The notes beneath the pieces are model-generated. The model saw nothing but the letters and a program-made list of their open reading frames with translations. It ran no database searches and was not told where the DNA came from. Below are positions 26,237 through 33,316 of a stretch of DNA of 64,000 nucleotides, in pieces; within the stretch, counting starts at the first letter, position 1, and each line of letters starts with the position of its first letter. This DNA is from Corynebacterium tuberculostearicum (GTDB taxonomy: Bacteria; Actinomycetota; Actinomycetes; Mycobacteriales; Mycobacteriaceae). A program made the translations under genes and the position numbers. The stretch is taken from assembly GCF_030503735.1 (NCBI RefSeq), contig NZ_CP073096.1, positions 1,798,001-1,862,000 on the forward strand. The letters run 5' to 3'.

Positions 26237-26623
26237 TTAGGTCCGATCCCCTTCCAGGTCAAGGAAGCTGAAATAGGGGACATCCTCAACAGTTTCTCCA
26301 ACAATCCCGAAGACCCTATTGCTGATTTTGTCGAGATCTTCCTCGTTCTTTTTTCGGACAGGGAAAACAAACTCTTGCTTTATTACATAAGCTCGAAGAT
26401 CCTCAAAATCGCCCCTACCTGCTGCTTCGATAGCTAGATTATAGTCGTCTTCTTCGGTTTCCACTGCAACGGGAGAAAAGTCATCCAATTCGTGAAATTC
26501 TTGAGCGAAGGAACTTTTAAACCGCTTTATCAGCCTTTCAAGTTCCGGTTGAGAGCAGTACAAATGCAGCTCTTCAACGAATTTCTGCTCAACTATTCCG
26601 TCCTCGAAGGAGTTTGCCGTCAT
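26237..26623 (-). CDS. Hypothetical acidic protein, 128 residues
   Basis: No family recognised. The protein starts MTANSFEDGIVEQKFVEELH, is helical and acidic (PELERLIKRFKSSFAQEFHE), and ends VPYFSFLDLEGDRT. The ATG at 26623 has AAAAGG 7-12 bases upstream; a longer frame to 26746 lacks support. Size and charge resemble immunity proteins. Its start codon lies within the same CATG as the start of a plus-strand secreted-protein gene, so the two begin base-on-base in opposite directions, which is odd for two working genes. Confidence 0.5.
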   Translation of the reverse strand: MTANSFEDGIVEQKFVEELHLYCSQPELERLIKRFKSSFAQEFHELDDFSPVAVETEEDDYNLAIEAAGRGDFEDLRAYVIKQEFVFPVRKKNEEDLDKISNRVFGIVGETVEDVPYFSFLDLEGDRT

Positions 26624-26930
26624 GAAGAAACCTTTTCGCTCGCTATCCGCAGTCGCTATTAGCCTAATGATCGCCCTTTCCGGGGCGTAGGGAACAGCCA
26701 GCGCTACCCCAGCCACTTCCTTAAGCAGCGTTCCACCAGAAATCACACCCTATGCTGTCTACCGAGTGCAAGTTAGGTGTCCTATCGTCAACCTCCGCAA
26801 TGAAGCAACCGGAGAGTACATATGGGGCTTTGGAAACACGAAAGCTGCAGCAGTCAAAGACGCCAACAACAAGCTGTATGGCAAGAAAGGGACCGGATTC
26901 AAGCTGAAGCATTGTCGAATGGTCGCTTAA
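26622..26930 (+). pseudogene. Small secreted protein gene with an amber codon in the signal peptide
   Basis: The plus-strand frame starts MKKPFRSLSAVAISLMIALS, a Sec signal peptide, preceded by a strong ribosome-binding site (AAGGAG). A TAG at 26688-26690 (codon 23) interrupts it just before the expected cleavage region (GTASATPATS). The mature part continues openly: VPPEITPYAVYRVQVRCPIV, WGFGNTKAAAVKDANNKLYG, KKGTGFKLKHCRMVA and TAA. Two cysteines could form a disulfide. One base change (TAG to TGG) would restore about 102 residues, so the gene broke recently. Function unknown. Confidence 0.6.
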
Positions 26931-27298
26931 TCGTTCCCTCGATTCGTTCACAGTTGACACGAACCAAATCAAATGTCTCGAAGCTGGTTGCGGTTTAGTG
27001 CAAAGGTCTCATAACCTAGAGCGCCTAAGCGCCCGTCGGGGGGGGGGAGGTCAGCATTGAAAACCCGCCGAACCCTCGGCGGGTTTGGTCGTGTCAGGCA
27101 GACAAACGCGCGAGCGATTGGCGGATTAAGCAGGTAAGCACGCGACAACGGCGAGCGTTGGGACGCGGATGAAGCAAAGATAAGGTCCACGGATAAGCGT
27201 GTTTATCCGTGGACCTCGATGGCGTTCATCGCAGCGCGTGTTGGTAGCGAGTGAGAAGCTCCTCGGACATAAAGAGTCTCCACCCTAAGAAGGGATCT
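26931..27298. other. Intergenic stretch with two perfect hairpins
   Basis: No convincing gene. AAACCCGCCGA at 27061-27071 pairs with TCGGCGGGTTT at 27076-27086 (4-base loop, probable terminator). A second perfect 14-bp stem, AGGTCCACGGATAA at 27183-27196 with TTATCCGTGGACCT at 27203-27216, has a 6-base loop and no T-run. A run of ten G lies at about 27038-27047. Confidence 0.5.
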
Positions 27299-27658
27299 TT
27301 AATCGAGCCATTTTACGGTTAAAAGCCATGTCCCTTTTGGCGTTGGAACGCATGCACCTATTGCCTTGAAATGGAACTCGTAGTAGGCGAGCTTACTCAT
27401 GCACTCTACTTCCGAAAGCAGCACCCTTGAGGTAGATTTCCAGATTTTATCCCAGAGTCCATAAGGCTGATATGTAACCTCACTACGATCGTTCGGTTCA
27501 ATCAGAATTGGCGATTCAGGATTAGACTGAGAACCGATCTCAGACCAATCATCCATAGTTTCATCTGGTGACACAGTTGCAGCATTAGCTACAATAGGAG
27601 AACTTGTAACCAATGAAAATGCAAGAGCGTAGGCAACAAACTTACGAGCACGTAACAT
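27299..27658 (-). CDS. Small secreted protein, 119 residues
   Basis: The N-terminus (MLRARKFVAYALAFSLVTSS ending PIVANAA) is a clear Sec signal peptide with an ANA-A cleavage site. The mature protein is acidic at first (TMDDWSEIGSQSNPES) and then WDKIWKSTSRVLLSEVECMS and ACVPTPKGTWLLTVKWLD with two cysteines that may pair. No family recognised. ATG at 27658 has GAGG five bases upstream. One of several small exported proteins of the island. Confidence 0.6.
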   Translation of the reverse strand: MLRARKFVAYALAFSLVTSSPIVANAATVSPDETMDDWSEIGSQSNPESPILIEPNDRSEVTYQPYGLWDKIWKSTSRVLLSEVECMSKLAYYEFHFKAIGACVPTPKGTWLLTVKWLD

Positions 27659-27682
27659 CAAGACCTCACTTAAGGGTAGAGA

Positions 27683-27934
27683 ATGAATCCAGATTCCTTT
27701 TCGTTATGGTCGTTACTCGATCAAATATCTTCAGAAATAGACAGTGATGTTTTTCCTACTACCTCAAATTTTCTAGAACGCCTCAAATTCTTAGCTGAGA
27801 ATTTCTCTGATGAATCAGGAAACATTGAGGTAAATCGCATTGCTTTATCTATAGTCACTACCGTCGGTTCTCTCGAACAACGCATTCAAACACTGGAGAA
27901 AACTCTTGCAGACCCTGGGATATCAGGCAGCTAA
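27683..27934 (+). CDS. Hypothetical small acidic protein, 83 residues
   Basis: Begins MNPDSFSLWSLLDQISSEID and is mainly helical and acidic, with a C-terminal coiled segment (GSLEQRIQTLEKTLADPG). The ATG at 27683 follows AGGGTAGAG. Divergent from the secreted-protein gene, with only 24 bases between the start codons. No function can be given. An IS5-like remnant begins 16 bases downstream. Confidence 0.5.
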   Translation: MNPDSFSLWSLLDQISSEIDSDVFPTTSNFLERLKFLAENFSDESGNIEVNRIALSIVTTVGSLEQRIQTLEKTLADPGISGS

Positions 27935-27949
27935 AGGCAAATTAATCTA

Positions 27950-28293
27950 GGCTGTGTCTCTTAATTAGTTGAGAGTAAGTGTGAAAGAATTTTCGGTATG
28001 AGCAGTCTCGAGAATTTCCGAGAGATTCCCGAGACCACATGGGAAATCATCGCTCCACACCTGCCCTCTACCACCGGAAAGTCGGCAGGCCATTTTCCGA
28101 TAATCACACCATCATGGAAGCCATTGTCTACAGGTTCCGCATCGGATGCCCATGGCGGGATCTTGCAGAACGTTTCGAACCTCGGCAAACATTGTGGAAA
28201 CGCCACAATCTCTACTCGCGCACGGGAGTCTATGACGCCATTCACCAACCCGTAGTAGCGCTTAAAGACACCGAAGGCACTATTGACTGGAGT
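27950..28293 (+). pseudogene. IS5-family transposase, truncated and frameshifted
   Basis: The element end GGCTGTGTCTCTTAATTAG starts at 27950. The transposase begins at 27998 (MSSLENFREIPETTWEIIAP and HLPSTTGK), then shifts frame to VGRPFSDNHTIMEAIVYRFR, IGCPWRDLAERFEPRQTLWK and RHNLYSRTGVYDAIHQ, typical of the N-terminal half of IS5-type (IS427-group) enzymes. Homology ends near 28250-28293, where a copy of the 5' end of the R-M gene begins. Confidence 0.78.
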
Positions 28294-28530
28294 TTAAGCG
28301 AAGCAGTCGAGGAGGTCTCCCCAAAATTGTTGGTCATGGCTTGATTCAGTGGCCGGTCGGTTTTCTGCTTTCCATTCCTCAATATGGGCAGGCCAGCGCA
28401 CCTTGAATTCGGTGAGGTTATGGCAAATGGTTGCACGGTCTAGGAGAGCAGAAGAATTCATGTTAAAAACATATAAGCTGCCCTGCTCCCTCAAGGTTTT
28501 CTTCAAGTGAGGTTTTATATAACTGCCTAC
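28294..28530 (-). repeat. Duplicate of the 5' end of the type IIL R-M gene
   Basis: About 28299-28528 repeats 25065-25292 with only scattered base differences (roughly 93-95% identity by eye). It contains the first about 55 codons (MNSSALLDRATICHNLTEFK and onward to DLLDCF) plus about 65 bases upstream. The promoter of the R-M gene is therefore present twice, 3.2 kb apart in the same orientation. The fragment cannot make a working enzyme. Confidence 0.85.
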
Positions 28531-28556
28531 CTGTCGCAGCTCTACAGTCTGTGACC

Positions 28557-28676
28557 ATGCGAGAGATTATTCACGATGCCGTAGAAGCAGAGCTAAAAAG
28601 TATAAAAACTAGCTCCCGCATTTACGGGTGCTGTATTTACAGCTATGCAGGTTCCCTGTTCATCGGCGTTATTTAA
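28557..28676 (+). CDS. Possible 39-residue peptide or gene fragment
   Basis: The frame MREIIHDAVEAELKSIKTSS continues to GSLFIGVI and TAA. No clear ribosome-binding site. The first half looks like the start of a soluble helical protein; it may be the first part of a gene cut by rearrangement. Confidence 0.25.
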   Translation: MREIIHDAVEAELKSIKTSSRIYGCCIYSYAGSLFIGVI

Positions 28677-28693
28677 CCCGCCGCGAACATCGT

Positions 28694-28777
28694 TTACTGA
28701 ATTAGCTCAGAGGCCAACGCTTCATAATCCGGCATATCATCGGGAATACGGCAGCACTGAGCGTCCTCGCTATAAAC
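28694..28777 (-). pseudogene. C-terminal gene fragment cut by IS6 element
   Basis: The minus-strand frame VYSEDAQCCRIPDDMPDYEA then LASELIQ and stop (28694) runs directly into the left end of the IS6 element at 28778. Only about 27 residues remain. The rest of the gene was lost or moved when the element inserted. Confidence 0.5.
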
Positions 28778-29620
28778 GGTGCTGTTGCAAAGTTGGGGCA
28801 GTAGGAAGATCGACGTGAAATAATCACAGCCATGGGTATCTTCTCCGGTCGTCACTTCCCCCGTGACATCATTCTGTGGGCGGTGCGGTGGTACTGCCGC
28901 TACGGGGTGAGCTATCGCGACCTCGAGGAGATGATGACCGAGCGGGGTGTGCCAGTTGATCACACCACGATCTACCGCTGGGTCCAGAAATATGCTCCCG
29001 AGCTAGACAAGCAGACCCGGTGGTACCGGCAGGTACCTGACTGGCAGGCCAGTTCCTGGCGGGTGGATGAGACCTATATCCGGGTCGGCGGCAGGTGGTG
29101 CTACCTCTATCGGGCTATCACCGCCGGTGGCCAGACCTTAGACTTCTATCTCTCACCAAAGCGTAACGTCGCCGCAGCGAAGCGTTTCCTGGCGAAGACT
29201 CTGAGGTCGAACACGTCAGCCGGGTTCCCGCGGGTGATTAACACAGATAAAGCACCCTCCCTGTCCAAAGCGATCATTGAGCTCAAGGAGGAAGGTATCT
29301 GCCCTCAGACGGTGGAGCACCGTCAGGTGAAATACCTAAACAACGTGCTGGAAGGTGATCACGGGCGGTTGAAACGAATCCTCGGACCGAAGGGTGCATT
29401 TAAGAACAGGACGTCTGCATATCGGACGTTGAAAGGGATGGAAGCGATGCACTCATTGCGAAAAGGGCAGGGCACGATGTTTGCCTACGGGCAGCCGAAC
29501 CCGGACGCGGTGATCGTCAACCGGGTGTTCGAGACGGCCTGACAACGCCCACCCGCAGCGGCCATCAGGGAATGAGAAACTGAGTCTTCGCTGCTCTCCG
29601 CCCAACTTTGCAACAGCACC
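28778..29620 (+). mobile_element. Complete IS6-family insertion sequence (843 bp)
   Basis: Perfect 20-bp terminal inverted repeats: GGTGCTGTTGCAAAGTTGGG at 28778-28797 and its reverse complement at 29601-29620. One transposase gene lies inside. The flanking 8-mers (CTATAAAC on the left, GTCAAAGG on the right) differ, so there is no target duplication: the element probably took part in a deletion or a replicon fusion after insertion. Confidence 0.93.
28832..29542 (+). CDS. IS6-family transposase
   Basis: A 236-residue DDE transposase, full length for the family. N-terminal helix-turn-helix (YGVSYRDLEEMMTERGVPVD then HTTIYRWVQKY), catalytic aspartates in WRVDETYIRV and VINTDKAPSL, and the glutamate in VLEGDHGRLKR. 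The frame is intact and the element has perfect ends, so it is probably active. It performs replicative transposition with cointegrate formation. It resembles the IS1628-type elements known from corynebacteria, but the exact name needs a database. Confidence 0.92.
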   Translation: MGIFSGRHFPRDIILWAVRWYCRYGVSYRDLEEMMTERGVPVDHTTIYRWVQKYAPELDKQTRWYRQVPDWQASSWRVDETYIRVGGRWCYLYRAITAGGQTLDFYLSPKRNVAAAKRFLAKTLRSNTSAGFPRVINTDKAPSLSKAIIELKEEGICPQTVEHRQVKYLNNVLEGDHGRLKRILGPKGAFKNRTSAYRTLKGMEAMHSLRKGQGTMFAYGQPNPDAVIVNRVFETA

Positions 29621-29621
29621 G

Positions 29622-29693
29622 TCAAAGGCAGCCTTGGCGCGGGAATTCGGAGTTACTCGCCCTACGGTGTATCGGGCGTTGAAAAACGCCTAA
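29622..29693 (+). pseudogene. Serine recombinase/resolvase, C-terminal fragment
   Basis: KAALAREFGVTRPTVYRALK NA and a TAA at 29691-29693 is the C-terminal helix-turn-helix of Tn3-type resolvases and DNA invertases. It starts directly at the right end of the IS6 element, so the element's junction removed the catalytic part. Confidence 0.7.
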
Positions 29694-29724
29694 ATCAGCG
29701 CAGTCGTAACGGTAAATCAGCGTG

Positions 29725-30310
29725 CCCGTCAGCCTCACCACATGCCTTGCCATATGGCGGGTGGCGGATGTTCGGCAGGGGCTCTGACCAGGACCGGGCG
29801 TCCGGCCGGGCCAGTGACGCGGCCGGGCGGAAAGGTTCGAAACCCGGCAGGGGCTACCGGTATCTGCATCACGCGGTCGACGGTCATTCCCGGGTGGTGC
29901 ACTCGGAGATCCTCGACGACGAGCATAAAGACACCGCGGCGGGTTTCTGGCGGCGGGCAAGCGGCTTTTTCGCGTCGCTGGGTGTGCGTGTCGGCGCGGT
30001 GATGACCGACAACGGCGCCTGTTACCGTTCACGCGCGTTCGTCGAGGCGTTGGGGCCGGGTGTCAAGCACCGGTGAACCAGGGGCGAATCGGCCACAGAC
30101 GAGCGGGAATGAGGAACTGTTCGACCGCACGTTGATGACTGAGCGGGCCTACGCCCGGCCGTATTTGAGTCTCAGAGCGCCCGGCAGAAGGCGTATGTGG
30201 AGTCCAGCCACGACTACAATTTCCACTGGTCTCATACCGCTATCGGCGGGTTAACCCTATGCAACGCGTTCACAACGTCGCGGGGAAGTACGCGCCCGAA
30301 CCATCGATAG
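29725..30310 (+). pseudogene. IS481-family transposase remnant
   Basis: GYRYLHHAVDGHSRVVHSEI, FASLGVRVGAVMTDNGACYR and SRAFVEALGPGVKHR are readable from about 29840 to 30073. The next piece (ELFDRTLMTERAYARPYLS) lies in another frame, SARQKAYVESSHDYNFHWSH and TAIGGL in a third, and MQRVHNVAGKYAPEPS in yet another. These are the catalytic core and C-terminal end of an IS481-type DDE transposase. At least three frameshifts and a lost N-terminus make it dead. GC is much higher than in the surrounding island. Confidence 0.8.
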
Positions 30311-30324
30311 GCTCGAGACGAATG

Positions 30325-30834
30325 CTAGTAGAGCACGGCAGTCATCGGGGAGTTGTTAATTATGGCTGTCTTGGCTTCTAACTCAGCATGTGAAGGGGAA
30401 ACCTCGATAGGGGAGCTCTTACATCTAATTTTCGTATCATGGAAAATACGATAACTAAATCCAACCGTAACCGTCCCACCATCCCTCACTAACGCTTTGT
30501 CTCTTCCCCAGTGACAATTGCTTACGATCCCATCGCACTCAACGCGCGGGAACGTAAAAATCTTGTGGAACCACCAGCTCACCCAAGTTGGCTTGAAAAC
30601 CGTGCGGATTTCACGGCAGTCCACAAAGTTCTCTACGTTTTTATCGTCTTCCAACTCTAGGTACCCTTTCTCAACAGGAATGGTCGAAGCAGCAAGAACA
30701 GCCGCGATCATCACCAGCGAAAAACTAAATAAACCGATAAAAATAATAAAACCGGCGTGGAGCAAAATATCTGTAAAAACTGCTATCTTGCGAAGACGTG
30801 CAGTACCACCGGGTGGAAACAAGCCATCAACCAA
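30325..30834 (-). CDS. Membrane protein of unknown function
   Basis: Up to 169 residues with two N-terminal hydrophobic stretches merging into a long helical region (ILLHAGFIIFIGLFSFSLVM, IAAVLAASTIPV), then an extracellular-type domain with five cysteines (ENFVDCREIRTVFK, VECDGIVSNCHWGRDKA, KIRCKSSPIEV). The only start at the 5' end is TTG at 30834 without a good ribosome-binding site, so the true start is unsure. No family recognised. Low GC. Confidence 0.5.
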   Translation of the reverse strand: MVDGLFPPGGTARLRKIAVFTDILLHAGFIIFIGLFSFSLVMIAAVLAASTIPVEKGYLELEDDKNVENFVDCREIRTVFKPTWVSWWFHKIFTFPRVECDGIVSNCHWGRDKALVRDGGTVTVGFSYRIFHDTKIRCKSSPIEVSPSHAELEAKTAIINNSPMTAVLY

Positions 30835-31129
30835 CTAGCCGTGGCTTACCCCAACCGATTCGCGGACTACTTGTAAACCAAGCCCCCGCACACAAACAAT
30901 CGGACGCTCTCTCCACAGGTGGTAAACACACGCCAAAGTGTAAGTAGCATTTATGTCTGTCTTGCGTTTAGAACGCTTGCACCACCCCTGATAGGCCACG
31001 TTATTTTGCTACAATTCCCCTTGCAATCTTTTTATAGGAAAAATTTGTTTCTTAGATTGACACTTGGGGGAATAACTTCACTTTACCCCCACGCCTACTA
31101 GGATTTTTGAATGGGAAAGGTAGAAACTT

Positions 31130-31369
31130 GTGAAACTGTCATGGGCTCTATGGTGGACAGTTACCCTCATAGAGGTATTGAGCTTTATAGCACTTTCCAC
31201 CTTACTGCTGGTGCGAGCAGAGGACGCGGCAGGAGCTCAGCAAACCACTGAGTTGAGGTTATTAAATGTCGTCATCTTAATATTTGCCTACCTCATCCCC
31301 TTTGCCATTCAGGTCGTATGGTTCATTTTGAACAAGCGCGCAGAGAAGAAAGCTACACGCCGCCCTTAA
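31130..31369 (+). CDS. Small two-helix membrane protein, 79 residues
   Basis: Two membrane helices (LWWTVTLIEVLSFIALSTLL and NVVILIFAYLIPFAIQVVWF) separated by a short acidic loop, and a basic tail (NKRAEKKATRRP). The GTG at 31130 follows GGGAAAGGTAG. No function recognised. The about 295-base stretch before it (30835-31129) holds no clear gene and probably its promoter. Confidence 0.5.
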   Translation: MKLSWALWWTVTLIEVLSFIALSTLLLVRAEDAAGAQQTTELRLLNVVILIFAYLIPFAIQVVWFILNKRAEKKATRRP

Positions 31370-31373
31370 ATAT

Positions 31374-31533
31374 TTACACCCTAAACCGGGAAAGGCTGCT
31401 CCCTTTCCCAGAAAATCTGAACCCCATCGCGTCTGCCATATGCCCTACCCTAACCCTATGTTTAAGCATATGACCTGCCATACGCTTTAGCATATGTTCG
31501 TCCGCATGTAGTGCTACCTGCGTGTTCGTAGGG
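31374..31533 (-). pseudogene. C-terminal remnant next to IS3 element, with 12-bp-spaced repeats
   Basis: The minus frame reads TNTQVALHADEHMLKRMAGH and MLKHRVRVGHMADAMGFRFS before a stop at 31374. Within it CATATG, CATACG and CATATG stand at 31467, 31479 and 31491, exactly 12 bases apart, with another CATATG at 31437. It abuts the IS3 left end and may be the missing end of the gene on the other side of the element (32832-33141), although the frames do not join simply. Confidence 0.35.
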
Positions 31534-31569
31534 CCTGACCCCCGGAAAGTGGACACGTCGGGGGGTTAG

Positions 31570-32466
31570 CTATGCTGCTTTGGTCAGTGTAGCTGATGCG
31601 AGTGCTTCGAAGTCATCGGGAGCTAGAAGGTTACACCACGAGTGTCGCCGGCGCGTGTTGTAGCGCATGCACCACCGGAAGACTTCCTGCCGGCAGGTTA
31701 TCGGATTGTCAAAGATTTTCCGATCACGCAGCACTTCACGTTTTAGGGTGGCGTTAAATGACTCTGCCAGGGCATTATCGGCACTCGTTCCTACCGCGCC
31801 CATGGATTGGCGTACACCCAGCGACGAGCAGTATTTTCTAAACGCTTGTGAGGTGTACACGCTGCCGTGATCGGAATGAAAAATGGCCCCGTCAAGACTT
31901 CCACGCACACCATGTGCGTGGGCTAGAGCATCAATGACCAACGAGACACGCATGTGGTCTGCGAGTGCATAACCTGCAAGTTTCCGTGAATAGGTGTCAA
32001 TGACTGTAGCCAAATACATGTTCTTGCCACCCTTACACGGCAGGTAGGTAATGTCGCCGACATACACACGGTTCGGCTCGTCAGCTGTGAATGTACGGCC
32101 TACTAGATCTGGCATGACACGGTGACCAGGCTTGCGCCTGGTGGTGATGCATCGACGCCGTTTGCTAAAGCCTTTTAGCCCCATGTTTTTCATGATGCGT
32201 GCAACCTTCTTATGATTGACCGGGGTATACGCTGGGTCTTCCTTGAGGCTTGCGGCGATGCGTTTAGCACCATAAAGCCCGTTCTCATCATCAAAGATGG
32301 TTGTAATTCTTGCACCAATAAGGGCATCGGAATACATCTTTAACCTGCGCTTTTTACGGGTGCTGACCCATTTATAGAACGAGGAACGATTCAGCTTTAA
32401 AACGTGGCACATCCGCTTAACCGAGTACTCGGTTCGGTGGTCATAGACAAACTGGAAGCGGATCAC
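31570..32466 (-). CDS. IS3-family transposase OrfB (catalytic)
   Basis: A 298-residue DDE integrase-type protein. HTH_21-like start (YSVKRMCHVLKLNRSSFYKW), then the catalytic aspartates in YVGDITYLPC and FHSDHGSVYTS and the glutamate in SADNALAESFNATLK. The frame is complete. It begins with a GTG overlapping the OrfA stop; in IS3 elements the active enzyme is usually an OrfAB fusion made by -1 frameshifting, and an A/T-rich slippery stretch (AAATATTTT) lies about 35 bases before the end of OrfA. Confidence 0.92.
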   Translation of the reverse strand: MIRFQFVYDHRTEYSVKRMCHVLKLNRSSFYKWVSTRKKRRLKMYSDALIGARITTIFDDENGLYGAKRIAASLKEDPAYTPVNHKKVARIMKNMGLKGFSKRRRCITTRRKPGHRVMPDLVGRTFTADEPNRVYVGDITYLPCKGGKNMYLATVIDTYSRKLAGYALADHMRVSLVIDALAHAHGVRGSLDGAIFHSDHGSVYTSQAFRKYCSSLGVRQSMGAVGTSADNALAESFNATLKREVLRDRKIFDNPITCRQEVFRWCMRYNTRRRHSWCNLLAPDDFEALASATLTKAA

Positions 32467-32762
32467 CAGCGTGTCTCTTCGGCAAAATATTTCGCGGCCT
32501 TGCGCAGGATATCGCGTTCTTCGCGCAGCTTCGCGTTCTCTTTTTCCAGCTGGCGGATTCGCTCAGAATCATTCGTCGCTTGGGCTTTATCATGCACGGC
32601 TTTAATGCGGGCACGTTTGCCGGTGCCGTACTTTTTGACCCAAGAATGCAGCGAGGCTCGATTAATACCGAGCTCCGCTGATGCTGAGTTCAACGAGAGG
32701 TCCTCATTGTTTTCATAGAGGGCCACGGCATCGCGTTTGAACTGTTCGGAATACCTGGACAT
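32463..32762 (-). CDS. IS3-family transposase OrfA
   Basis: A 99-residue helix-turn-helix protein (YSEQFKRDAVALYENNEDLS, ELGINRASLHSWVKKYG) followed by a leucine-zipper segment (IRQLEKENAKLREERDILRK). Typical OrfA that binds the element ends. It overlaps OrfB by 4 bases. Confidence 0.92.
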   Translation of the reverse strand: MSRYSEQFKRDAVALYENNEDLSLNSASAELGINRASLHSWVKKYGTGKRARIKAVHDKAQATNDSERIRQLEKENAKLREERDILRKAAKYFAEETRW

Positions 32763-32831
32763 GGTGGTAGATTACCTTTCTTCCCAGCCCAACCGGGCTG
32801 GATATCAGGTGTCCACCAAAAAGGGGTCAGG

Positions 32832-33141
32832 TCCGTATGCTTATTCTCAATGAGTAGGCGAGGAAATCGACAGATGTAAGTACGCCTACAGGTAGCTCTG
32901 TGCGTTTTGCCTCGTGGGCAGCTTTTATGACGGCAGGGGTGGAATCACGCTTCTAGGTCTCGTCAGGTGTGACTGCTAGCGTTTTTTGCTGGTTCACAAT
33001 CACTCCAGCCTTATCTGGGGTGCACGTGGCTTCCTCGTCGGTGCGCGGTAGGTCCGCGCGTGTACGTGGGCTGTTTCCGTGCGTCTTGTTAGGCGAGGGA
33101 ACGACTCTACGACGCCAGGGAGGTGACCGATGGGTAGACAC
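32832..33141 (-). pseudogene. Interrupted gene remnant beside IS3 element
   Basis: The minus strand reads TDEEATCTPDKAGVIVNQQK and TLAVTPDET, a TAG at about 32954, then KRDSTPAVIKAAHEAKRTEL and PVGVLTSVDFLAYSLRISIR up to the IS3 right end. The sequence looks like real coding DNA with one stop and cut by the element. No family recognised. Confidence 0.45.
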
Positions 33142-33142
33142 T

Positions 33143-33185
33143 CGGGCCTGACCCCCGACGTGTCCACTGTCCGGGGGTCAGGCCC
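33143..33185. repeat. Palindromic solo IS3 end
   Basis: CGGGCCTGACCCCCG at 33143-33157 is the exact reverse complement of 33171-33185. The right part and centre (33150-33184) match, in reverse orientation, the outer end of the IS3 element at 31531-31565 with about one mismatch. It is an isolated copy of that end without the rest of the element, about 1.6 kb away. Confidence 0.7.
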
Positions 33186-33187
33186 GA

Positions 33188-33250
33188 ATCAGCAACCGCT
33201 TCGCCTATGTCGTCTACAAATTTTATCGAGCCAACAAAAACGGCCTGTGA
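33188..33250 (+). pseudogene. C-terminal peptide fragment before the core boundary
   Basis: The frame ISNRFAYVVYKFYRANKNGL ends with TGA at 33248-33250. It runs into the palindromic IS end on its 5' side. The composition looks like the end of a real protein, but it is too short to name. It is the last accessory trace before the conserved acetyltransferase gene. Confidence 0.35.
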
Positions 33251-33316
33251 GTTTGTGATTTACCGGAACCTAAGTGATTTTCGCAGATACTTATTAAGCA
33301 CCACTCACCCTCTACA

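Larger units (their letters stand above)
31534..32831 (-). mobile_element. IS3-family insertion sequence (about 1.3 kb), apparently intact
   Basis: Ends share CCTGACCCC at 31534-31542 and GGGGTCAGG at 32823-32831, extending as an imperfect inverted repeat with GTGGACAC on both sides. Two overlapping reading frames lie inside on the minus strand. No exact target duplication is visible (left GGGCC, right GGTCC around the ends). Confidence 0.85.

Noticed and set aside
26969..27190. Minus-strand frame of 73 codons over the hairpins
   Set aside because: It translates the terminator stem and the G-run; no ribosome-binding site and no natural composition.
29747..30076. Intact gene in the IS481 region
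   Set aside because: The frame covers only the middle of the transposase; both ends continue in other frames.
18180..33300. CRISPR array or prophage in the accessory island
   Set aside because: No regularly spaced repeat-spacer series, no cas genes, no phage structural, lysis or integrase genes; repeats present are IS ends and single palindromes.
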